Assembly: GCA_016800925.1 (NCBI GenBank)
Contig: JABCPU010000781.1
Location: 1 to 26,864, forward strand
Source of the DNA: Suillus spraguei
Taxonomy: Eukaryota > Basidiomycota > Agaricomycetes > Boletales > Suillaceae
Length of the DNA: 26,864 bases
Reading direction: 5' to 3'
In this document: positions 8,381-17,865 of the stretch, one piece after another
How positions within the stretch are numbered: position 1 is the first letter of the stretch
Layout of the letters: the number at the start of each line of letters is the position of its first letter
Made by a program: the position numbers and the translations under genes
The notes under the pieces: model-generated
Databases searched by the model: none
What the model was told of the DNA's origin: nothing
The model's input: only the letters and a program-made list of their open reading frames with translations

Positions 8381-9718
8381 ATGATCACGTCCTCGCGTTT
8401 TTATCTTGTCCTGTCTGTGATTTCAACTGGTCTCGTCATGGCGGTACAAGTGCATCCACGGCACCTGCCAGTTTCTCGCAATGTCATTTCGACTGCAACC
8501 TGCCTTGATGGATACTCATGGATGAACGACGGTCAAGGCGAGTCGCCTTGCCTTACAGTCGCTCGTGTAGAGGCTGCATGTTCTGAGGATAGCATGTGGT
8601 TTTTTTTGCTTTCTCGCCGGTAAACTCATGTGCGCACTCCAAGATTACATCCAACCAGCCCTGATTCCTGGCTATTCGTACTCCTTGCCAAACGCTACCA
8701 GCGGAAATCAATGTTATTGGTAAGTGGGAGTAACAGCTCAGTCTCAGATTGTTCTGATATTGGAGTAGTTCTTGGTCGTCCTACAATCTCATGATGGCCT
8801 GCAGTCTATGTCAAGGAGCTAATTCTACCTGGCAGCAAGTCATTCATCTCGTGCTCCCTAGGAAACATCAATGATCACATAAAATAGATGGCCTGAATGG
8901 GCGTCCGGATGCACCAACCTATCATGGACAGAGCAGTTTGTTCATGTTTCATGATTTGTTGAGTTGCGCTCACAATATCTCACAGATATTTCCCTTCTGG
9001 ATATGTGCTTTCTGGAGATGCGTCCATACCTGCTTGGGCTGCTACTAATCGTGAGTTTGTTCTGTCTTCCGAATGTATAATGCTAACTGACAGGTATTTT
9101 AGCAACAACATGGACATATGAGACTTTCAATATCCTAGATGCAAACAATACTTACCAAACGAGTAAGTTAGGTTGATTAAATCTCTTCACCACTGTTGTT
9201 ATTCTGGTTTAGATTCTTCCTACATCACCCCAGGCGCCTCGCTGTCATCTAGCGGTTCAAGCTCGAGCTCATCCAGCACTGCAAGTTCCAGGTCGGATTC
9301 AATTAACGTGGGTGCGATAGTCGGTGGCACCATTGGCGCTTTGGCTGCTCTCTCGCTTTTTGCCGTTGGCGCCTATCTAGTGTACAGACGTCACGTGTAC
9401 AAGAAAGCAGTTTACGCCACTGTCATCAACCAGCAGCCATTCATAGATAGGAGCAATGGCACAGCAACTCGCACGACACATGATCGTTTTCCGTCCGGCT
9501 CATCCAACTTTTCTCACTCGTTCGGCTCCCCTGCAGCTGTGCAGTACGGGCAATCCTCGTCTCCGTCGCAATATGGTGTTGTGTACTCTCCACAGCCCCA
9601 GACGGCCTACCTCTCTTTCCCAGGTTCATTTACACCTCCGCTGCGGACGGATACGTCTTTCAACACCACACACACCACACACACCAGGCAGCACTCCGAT
9701 GCCATTCCAATGGTTTGA
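8381..9718 (+). CDS. Cys-rich secreted ectodomain, single-pass membrane protein (intact copy 3)
   Basis: Seven exons: 8381-8591, 8644-8719, 8769-8834, 8888-8935, 8986-9050, 9103-9162 and 9213-9718. Introns are 49-53 nt, every phase agrees, and the product is 343 aa. Introns 1 and 3 begin GC (GCATGT, GCAAGT); the others begin GT. The protein has a signal peptide (residues 1-21), an ectodomain with eight cysteines (41, 57, 67, 94, 96, 107, 110, 126) and N-glycosylation sequons at 87, 114 and 128. Then come a Ser-rich stalk, one membrane helix (about 208-233, VGAIVGGTIG...AYLVY), RRH as a stop-transfer signal, and a Ser/Gln/Pro-rich cytoplasmic tail. The layout and the YSYSLPNATS, QCYCSW, CSLCQG and IPAWAATNP motifs match a widespread, functionally uncharacterised agaricomycete family; a surface sensor or wall-linked role is only inference. 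The neighbours are broken tandem copies, so this may be the only working member here. Confidence 0.85.
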
Positions 9719-11692
9719 GTAAGGTGTTTATGGTTTTGGATAGGACGCGCAATATTTTGTATGTAATGTGGACTCTTTATTCCTAGGCCAGTTTTATCTT
9801 TCGCAATCCTACTCATTTTACTATCACGCGCAAAATATAGGCAAAGCGGGGTCACGGAGTTTCTTTGTGTTCTCCGCGCGTCCTATCGGTGTTTTTGTAC
9901 ATCCCATTGTTCCCATCCTCTCGCAAGACAAGAACTTCCGCCGTTATTAAAATACAATGTTTTGATTGATCATGTGGACATGCTTCTGGCATTCTTTCAA
10001 TCTTTCGCTCTCTTCTAGAGATCCATGATTCGAATTTCACACCTACTCCATCCTATTCCAATATTTTCAGTTTCCAATTCCCCGGACGTGAAGGCGCCAA
10101 CTTGTAGATCAGAACTAGTCACAGTCTATTGCAAAAGTTTATAGGATAAATCTACAGAAGGCAGTGATGCGGTTTTGTCAGACGAGTGGCATAAGGAATC
10201 AGGCTACCATATTTGGGTCATATGCACAAGGATTGTCACACCCGTTGATCTTAGCTGCCAATGGTAAAAACAAGGATCCTCAAGAAACAGCAAAAGCCGC
10301 AAAGTCCTAGAGCTCGGACAGTAGAATCAGTCCGCTAGCTTCTCCTTCAACAACTCGAAATACTCAACAGCCACGCCTCCGTAATGAACATGGCCAGGTC
10401 TCGAACACGGAGGGGCGTGCCGCAGCAGAAGCACGATCAGGAAATTACCTCTTTAGTAGACAAGAGGAAAGAGCTCTTCTCGCGAGCACTTGCACAATCG
10501 GACGTGCTCGTAATGTATTCCGTAGGAAATTCAAAAAATCAAAAATAGTAAATAGTAAATAGCGCGGCACGAGGCCCCAGTCGCGGTGTTTCCCATAATA
10601 AAGAAGACATGGAAATGACCGCCGTCCCTATCCTATGTATGTAGGGGAAACTGGATCATTACATACGTCCGTCGAGCGAGTTCTATACACGTAACGGCGC
10701 TACGGGGCGGTATATATGGCGACAGAGAAAACTTCGCGTTGGGAAGAACCAGGCTCGCAGACTGAGGAGGCCGTCGTTATATCGTAGTTTGCGGAGGATC
10801 TTTGGGCCGGCTTCCAACCCCGAAGCCACATGTTTGCGCGACGGTGAAAGGGGGTTGGGAGGGAGGTCGAAGGTGAAGGCGATCGCTTTGGAGATCTAAT
10901 ACATATGCATGAGGCCCCTCGAGTTTGAATGGGAGCCCTGGGAAGAATCAGATTTTTTGTTGTAAGATCGGAATTTGGGGCGCACAGCAAGTATTGGTCT
11001 GTGGCCGATTTTGCCCTCAGATCGGTCTTGTTGCTGTGTCGTCATATAAAACATCGTCATGCCGAACGTAATAAATGGGGCCCATCTTCGATTAACGTGT
11101 CTGGAACCAAAGAATAATGTTAACCTCCTGCGAGATCGTTGTTTGTCGAGCACCATCCCCTCGATTTTTACTCGCGAAGCAGACTCAATTACTTCGCCTA
11201 AGAGTCACTCGTCGACGCTGATAAGATCACGCCATCCGCGGAATTGAACGGCACGAGGTTGAAGACTGCATTAACGACCTATCGCGATGTAGTCGTAAAG
11301 GTAGTGGTAGAATGGGGTAACCTATCAGTACCGACGTCTCAATACAAAGGACATCTAGTAACAATCAAGATGTTTCGATGCGTGGATATATAACTTACGT
11401 CCAACTTGATTTCACTTGACTCGAGAACGCGTTGCAATACATTTCACCTAGGCATTGCGCAGATACAGATAGCTCGAGTTCTTCCTGACTCATATTCGCG
11501 CTTAAATAGTGTAGAGTGAATTAATATTGACGAATACGTTAGAAAACGGCGTTGAAAGGACTGTCAAAAGATGAAATTCTTCTGGGCAGCAATTAAGTCT
11601 GTATGTATGGCATGACAACCAATGAGTACGAGGCGGGCAGACCAAAAAAAAAACCAACCTAGTTATTATACCAGTAGGAACAGATGAGTTGT
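9719..11692. other. Gene-poor interval between copy 3 and the bromodomain gene
   Basis: About 2 kb with only short, uncharacteristic open frames on either strand. The first few hundred bases are probably the 3' UTR of copy 3. I noted a short TAAATAG repetition near 10545-10563 and an imperfect stem (CACGCC-TCCGT pairing with ACGGAGGGGCGTG, about 10373-10422). No tRNA, transposase or recognisable exon was seen. Confidence 0.5.
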
Positions 11693-13002
11693 CTAAAGAT
11701 GCTCGGTAGATGTTGAATTTATGGTTGCTTGCAGGAATTCGGTAACCGTTGGAGGCGCAACTATACGCTGTCGATCTGAAGGACCTGTGGAAGCAACTTC
11801 ACCATCGACATCCATGACGTCTGGGCCCGCGCCCAGCTCTTTCTTGCGTTTCGTCGCCAAAAAATGCAAGTACGCCAAACTATGCTGTGGTGGTGGTGTC
11901 CGAGCGGTATTCATTGGAGGAGCGGCAAACCAGAACAGCTCGTTTGTGTCTGGAGAGCGATCAAAATGGTTTACTAACAAATTGTGTAAGCGGATTAGAA
12001 AACAACAACAAAAAACACACTCGTTTCGGGGGGAAGCTTGTCGACAATTGGGGGAACAGTCAAATTTCCTGCTGCGGTCAGCATGGTCCGGTCGCGATTA
12101 TCCTCGTGCGTGTGAGTCTTGGGAGGACTGTGGGCAATTTCGACTAGTCGGTCCTGTGGCAGAGCGAATATGTAAGTATAAAAACGGGGATTAAACATCA
12201 CCACTGTTGAGTGGTCTATTCATGAATACTCGCCTTGCTGACCTCGGACATCCCTAGATCTCCAAAGCCTTGCCATCTTGGGAGAGTTTTCTCAAGCTGG
12301 CGGACGATCGCCTCACTATCCCCGACCCTTTCTTCTGCAGCCACTTGTGCCTTTAGAGGTGTGGATTTGGCGGTCTGTGACTCGGAAGTTGGAGGTACAG
12401 CGGGCGTTGGAGCTGTTGTCCTCAATTTGGTCGTTGTAGAAGTGGAAGGCTGGACAATAAAGGGCTGCGGCGGTGCAGCGGGACCCGTTCCGTGTACCTT
12501 TTGAGCAGATGAAGGAGGTGGCGAGTGTCGGGGCACAGGAAGAACGCTTCTCTTCTGCCATTCAGTTTCGAGTACAGTCTAGATAACGTCGGAACGCCTA
12601 ATCGGTATTGCGCCGCGGATAAGAAGAAGTAAAAAAAACGTACCTTGAGAGTCTGTGCATCAGTAGCAATTTGACTATCTGGTTCGTTGTAGAATAACGC
12701 GTTCCAAAACACGAGCGACAGATCGGTATACGCGTTGAACGCGTCCTTGTATCTGTTCCGTTCAACGTTTGACTTAATGGTGTTGATACATCGGGGCTCG
12801 GGTATGACCTATGAAATAGACATGTGCAAGGTTCAGTTCCGCGGAATATTAGAAATACCTCGTAATACTCAGGCCACTCTGATCTATCCACGAGATCCAT
12901 AAACAATTGAGATAATTGACGTTTTCCACGAGCTGGAGTCGTTGCAACTATAATTTCAATGACTTCTTCTATAGCAGTCTTTTGTGCAGCTGATATTGTC
13001 AT
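11693..13002 (-). CDS. Bromodomain protein, probable chromatin-remodelling subunit
   Basis: Five exons on the - strand: 13002-12859, 12808-12644, 12554 to about 12234/12243, 12153-12021 and 11949-11693, all joining in phase (336-339 aa). Residues about 28-103 form a bromodomain, the acetyl-lysine reader of histone tails. It shows LFMDLVDRSEWPEYYEVI (ZA loop), a DLSLVFWNALFYN helix with the conserved Asn at residue 89, and then DAQTLK. A Pro/Ser/Thr-rich linker follows, then PRWQGFGDLGMSE and a C-terminal block with ELFWFAAPP and HSLAYLHFLATKRKKE. The domain resembles those of RSC/SWI-SNF-type and polybromo proteins; membership of such a complex is inferred, not shown. Intron 3 has a weak donor: GTCAGC at 12242, or a GC donor (AAG|GCGAGT) at 12233, a difference of three residues. 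No frame lesions are visible. Confidence 0.8.
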
Positions 13003-13969
13003 AATGGATAGAAAGAAAGCGTTGTTTGTAATTGTTTATCAAAAGCCTTGAAAATTAACAAGAGACTACAAACGTAATTGATTCCGCCTAAGCCTCGGGC
13101 CCTGAAGAAGTTCAACTATGAAGGAACTTGATCTTGTTGCTATCTGCAATCAGAAATGAATTTCCTGTGCTGCCGCCTCCATGATTCCACTACCGGCGGC
13201 TGCGTCATTTCCACTGACTAATAATATAGGAGAATACACCAAATTCAGATTCAAGCATGCATATCCAGCAAGCTCTTCTTCTATTTCCATCCCACACGAG
13301 GAATGCTTCATTTCCTCAAATGCATCTCAATGCACCGGGATCGTCGTTTCACGTATCTCCCACCTGCGTGGCCAAAGAGAATGTAACTGGAAAGGAAGTC
13401 TGTAGGCCATCGTTGTACTATTCAGACAACGAGGCGTACTGAGCTTGGTATTTCCGCTCCGCCGAGAATCGAGTGGAAGTTGAGATGTTGTTGTTCGAGT
13501 TAACGCGTGCCAGTGGGGGAAATAGACCTTTGTTATCATCATCACGGTCCGATAGCCCATTAGAGTATGTCCAACAATTTCCTTCCCGCAGCGGTAGCCT
13601 GTAGTCTTCCCCAACAACACGCGGGCCTCCGAGGCTTCCTGCGAGAACGGTGAGTTTAAGATGAGCTATCCAAGTTCTCAGATGAGCCAGCCTCAGCCAG
13701 CTGTTCGGTCCACGCCTAATTACGATTGCAGAAAATGGCGCAAGCCGCTGGGGTCGAATGCTAATTTCTGCCGTAAACAGCTGTTTGTTGCCTGGGCCTT
13801 CATAGATTTGAACCTCGTTTTCTTTATGTCTTCGCACCTTTAGGGTTACAACGGATGTACCCAACAAATTATATATATATAAGCTTTCCTGTTCACAGAA
13901 TTGGCGTGAACTTCATCAGACTTCCTCCTCCTCCTCTATACCCTGGCAGCTGCCCCTAACGTCCACGCC
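13003..13969. other. Intergenic interval with a possible unresolved - strand exon
   Basis: This separates the divergent bromodomain and zinc-finger genes. A 149-codon open frame runs 13867-13418 on the - strand but contains no ATG. A sequence like an intron end (CTTAAACTCAC then CGTTCTCGCAG, ending near 13642) lies inside it, so part of an unrecognised spliced gene may be present. I cannot assign a product. The right end is the promoter of the zinc-finger gene. Confidence 0.3.
13870..13882 (+). promoter_or_regulatory. TATA-like element and CT-rich leader of the zinc-finger gene
   Basis: A TATATATATATA run lies about 90 bp upstream of the ATG at 13970 and is followed by a CT-rich stretch (CTTCCTCCTCCTCCTCT, 13921-13937). 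Both are common in core promoters of basidiomycete genes. The assignment rests on position and composition only. Confidence 0.5.
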
Positions 13970-15387
13970 ATGATGCAGTGTCCAAGCCCTCTAGTAGTCC
14001 ACCAGCCCAATTTTCGGCAGCACCATATACAGAGCGCTCAACTCGGTCCATCTCTTTCCCAGTCAAACACCTCGGATTGGGTCGCAGGCTTCTTAGAAAG
14101 ATCATCCATCTACGACGCATACGATATACAGAGCGGTAGATGTTCTCTCCAAGATAGCGGCGCATCGACAACGTCGGCCCTACGTGCCATGGTCACCGGA
14201 CCACCTATATCTTTAGATATACCCCCATCTTTAGCTAACTTTCGTACCATCGCCGGCGGCCATACCTCATGTGAGTGGTCAGACCCACTGCCTTTATTCT
14301 ACCAGCAACAACTACACTACCCGTACCCTACATGCGATAAAAGCCCATCGTCATCACATTTTTCTTCTTCGTCGAACTCTTACTGTATTGAGCTTCCAAC
14401 ATCTTCCAACATGGTTCTTCCGCCTCGTTCATCGCCGCCTCTCCCACCTGCCCTGGCATTGCCTGGACCTTCAACCACCCCTGCAGAGATAACACAATCC
14501 ATTCGCACTGCGTGCGCCAGCTCTTCCAGGTCCGTGTCCTCACGCAATAACAAGAGTGAAAGTTCAGGCCCAAGACCACGGGAAAAGAAGCATGCATGCT
14601 GGATGTGCGAGAAATCTTTTGATAGGCCCTCCACATTGAGAAAGGTCAATATCATTCTGCCGCTATAAATAGCTAGCTCATGTCAAGGGTCCCTGCCTCA
14701 CAGCATTTGCTCGTACATACAGGAGAAAAAGGTACGCGATAAAAATGCTGTGGTTTTGCAACGCTAAAACTTGCAATTGCAATTATAGCATTTGTGTGCG
14801 ACACTTGTGGCCGTCGTTTTGGCGTTGCGTCCAATCTTAACCGTCACGTTAAGCGCTGCATTCTTAAGCCCGTAAACACTGCGAATCGCACCAACCAGAT
14901 AACGTCTAGTGATTCTGCTGGGACGTCACAAGAAGTCGCATCCGTCCCGCCGGCAGAGGCTGCTGTTGCCCCAGGTGCTGCTGCATCACCAGATTCAGAT
15001 TCGCGACCGAATAAGCGCGCTCGCGATGAATCGACTACGTCATCGTCAGAACAGCCCAAGGCGTCCGCAAAGAGGCGACGTCGTGCTCCGTCCCCGTCGC
15101 AGTGGATACCGACATCCCTTCTTCCATTCAATCTTTTCCCCGTAGAGTCAACAAAAGCAACTACCGTCCCTCTTCCACCCGTTACGGCAATCAAAGATGA
15201 GGTATCCAACGAGTGGGTTGAGGAACGCAACTCATGGGATGAGAGTGTTGGCCTCACCCCATATCACCCCTGCGGATGGAAAGGCACCCTCCCGGGCCCA
15301 GCCGTAGGGTTCGGCGGAAAAGATGTGGGGAACGTCGGTCTCGTGAATGGAGGAACGTACGTTATGGGAAGACTTGTCATGGTCTAA
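13970..15387 (+). CDS. C2H2-type zinc-finger transcription factor
   Basis: Three exons: 13970-14644, 14704-14731 (only 28 nt) and 14789-15387, joining in phase to 433 aa. The long N-terminal region is Ser/Pro-rich with low-complexity stretches. Finger 1 spans exons 1 and 2: CWMCEKSFDRPSTLRK then HLLVH, with C210, C213, H226 and H230, followed by the linker TGEK. Finger 2 is CDTCGRRFGVASNLNRHVKRC, with C238, C241, H254 and a cysteine (258) as the fourth ligand, a variant seen in fungal regulators. Basic patches (RPNKRARD, AKRRRR) are likely nuclear signals. The C-terminus has a compact motif (PYHPCGWKG, LPGPAVGFGGKDVGN, NGGTYVMGRLVMV). The protein presumably binds DNA in the nucleus; targets are unknown. 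Intron 1 has a weak donor (GTCAAT), but the split finger makes the junction compelling. The start is the first of two ATG codons in tandem. Confidence 0.85.
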
Positions 15388-15771
15388 TCATATTGGCATC
15401 TGCCGTATTGACTTTCTTCCCTGGATTCTTGACCTTCTCGCTCATGCTGATAGAGCCGAGAGTTTTCTTGTCATTCTTGCCGGCTCATTTGGACTTTCTC
15501 GGTTTTAGTTCCGCACCAGCATTTATTCCTGACACATCACCTAGTACCCGCCAGCTCCACGTCTGGCCTCATCACTATTTGCTTGTTTTTTTTTGGCCCG
15601 TTAGGGTTTTTTGAAGTGCTGGTCATTGATTGTTGTCTTCATGCATCTAAATTACAATTGTTCCAAGTACGTACTGTAACGATAGCTTGTTGTGAGATTC
15701 GCGCCTGTATCGAGTATTATCATTCTGACGATAATCTGTCCCGTTTTTGCTCTTCGCCAGTTCGAGCCTGA

Positions 15772-16660
15772 AATGTCTGATGTTGGCAACATTTCACCTA
15801 CTGACTTGGGGGAGGCTATGGCGTGGTTCGCTACAGCTGTGACCGGTATTAATTCGGAGCATTTACATATTTTAGCGCCGGGTTCACTGGATTGGCTAGT
15901 GAATTTTCATTTGGAAGAGGTTGAACCTTCTACAGGTAAAGAATTACGAATATTGGGCTGCAAAATCGTTCAAGTACCTCAAAAGCGGGAAACATCATAG
16001 CACTTGAAGCATGTCGAGATCTCGTGACATGTTGAGCATGAGGCGGCATGCCACATGTTTATAATTAGTATTAGATTTATTGGTCATGCACTCAACGTTT
16101 TTTCTTAAGCTAACCCTACAGAGGAGATAATGAAACCGGTGAGTGTGGCGCCTGTGTCTCGCCTGTGTCTCCTCCAATTGTACATCTTGGAACACCAACT
16201 GGCTGGTCGCATGATGTTTTCGGTGATTCACAGTTCGTGGCATTCTCGCTACCAAAGCAGACATTCGCTATTAAGGTTCGCTCTTTTCCGGAGGCTCACA
16301 ATCATGTGGTGGGGTTGGTGGCACATCTATCAAGTACAGCAAGCACAAAGCCATATGCACATCACGCCAAACGGTGAACTTCACTTATCGGTAAGCATCA
16401 TCAAATCCCCCAGCTATCGGGTGATAGATTTACCTGGGAATGTGTTCGCATCGTCTCATCTTCCCAAACCTCCTTTCAAGGTTCCTCGGGTACGCTTTGT
16501 GGCGGCTGCGCTGGTGATTAGGCGAAAGAGAAAATTTCCCTCCAGGAGAGGAGAACAATTAGACATTTTCAGCCATGACCTGCGCCATGATCAAAATTCT
16601 GATGTTGCAACCCGCGCTAGATCGGGGTCGTATACTTACTCCAGCTGCAGCGCTTCGTAG
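15772..16660 (+). pseudogene. Unrecognised gene, probably decayed
   Basis: An ATG at 15772 opens a protein-like stretch (MSDVGNISPTDLGEAM, LDWLVNFHLEEVEP) up to a possible donor at 15938. A possible exon near 16120-16136 has a GTGAGT donor, and another stretch runs 16234-16377 (FVAFSLPKQTFAIKV, SFPEAHNHVVGLVAHL). Further protein-like text in another frame (ITPNGELHLS, then YRVIDLPGNVF) ends at a GTAAGC or continues to about 16660. The frames do not join cleanly, so either the gene is broken or my exon choice is wrong. I recognise no family. From 15388 to 15771 lies the 3' flank of the zinc-finger gene. From 16661 to 17100 nothing is supported. Confidence 0.3.
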
Positions 16661-17099
16661 AAGCCTATTACAAGATCATCAGCGCATCGCAGCATCCCCT
16701 CCCCCATGGCCCAAATACCTACCTCTGCGCCGACTTGGTGTCATATGGCATCTTTGTTGAGTTCTTGCTTCCTCGCAGTGTACTTACTATGCATGATTTA
16801 CAGGAGACACGACGTTATTAATAAATCGTTCGTCTTAGGTTATCCTAATTTTTTCGTATCACTGAAGACATTGTGTAGCACGCCGTAAGACCTTGTATAT
16901 GGAATAAAAAACTATTAAGTTGCTCACCTCTACAATATGATTACAGATGCTTTTTAGTTGAACTTTGATTGAATGATTATTGTACTCTTAAGCAGACGTT
17001 ATGCATAGCCCGTTGGATGCCGATAGATGACTTCTGTTGGTCACAATGATTGGTCAGGCGCGTGGTGGCGGTGTTCTGGACAAAGAAGAACAAATGATC

Positions 17100-17865
17100 T
17101 ACATCATATTGTCACCAGTTCACTTTGACCTCTATCATGATATTTTGACGAGGACGCTCGTTGTGACATCTGGTGCACTTGCATTCAATGTCACCGATAT
17201 TTGAATGTGATTTATTGTGCTGGAACTGTTGGATTGTCAAGGTACGAGCTCAACACATGTCGAGAATCTTCGGGATTGATGGCGCGAATATTATTGGGCG
17301 TCGCCGCCGCGTCGGCAGCATTTTACCGTTGGCAGGCATATATAACGGTACGAGTAGGCTATGCGTTTGTTAGCGGGTTCACTGTAAAACCTGAGTTGGC
17401 ATTATTTCGCAGAACGTGTCCGAGACTTGCGTGCAACTCAACAGGAACCTCTCCTACTCTTCGCATTGAATTTCATTGGTTTCATTCCCGGTTTGCTTAT
17501 GCACTAGTGTTCTGGCGCACTCAGTACTTTTCCCCTCTCTAACTTTTTTTCACGCCTCACAGCTCACAACTTCCTTACACGCATCATTTTCATGGTGTTC
17601 TCATACTCGCTGTTTTTCTCAAACCAGTATGAACTTGACAAGTTACGCAGTCGGTTCTTCAATAAGTCATTTGCTCGGACAATTCTGAACTCGGACTGGT
17701 ATAAACTCAATAGAATACGAAATATGTTCCACTATACGCTCTGTGAAATGTATCTGAGATGTCCATAATGGATCCATTTTTGCGCTCATCGTTGGTATTA
17801 AGATCTACAACCTGGTAATGGATGGTTTTAGTAAGCGCGAGGAACGAACAAGGTTTTGAAGAGAC
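17100..17865. repeat. Duplicated 3' flank of the NACHT-WD40 genes, copy A
   Basis: Blocks here recur in the same order at about 24940-25410: ACGAGGACGCT (17151 and 24979), TTTCACGCCTCAC (17548 and 25132), GAAATGTATCTGA (17746 and 25298) and TAAGCGCGAGGAACGA (17831 and 25378). This copy has about 270 extra bases in its middle (about 17215-17480). The shared flank shows that the two WD40 loci arose by segmental duplication, not independent gain. Confidence 0.65.

Noticed and set aside
9660..9690. CACACA-type repeat near the 3' end of copy 3
   Set aside because: It is a short low-complexity stretch inside the coding tail (Thr/His run), with no separate element.
10373..10422. Imperfect stem with a GTTCGAGACC-like loop, considered as a tRNA on the - strand
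   Set aside because: Only a T-arm-like string is present. There is no acceptor stem, D arm or anticodon arm in the right spacing.
13418..13867. 149-codon open frame on the - strand between two genes
   Set aside because: It has no ATG, and an intron-end-like sequence sits within it. I could not build a start or a second exon or recognise a family, so it is mentioned only in the intergenic entry.
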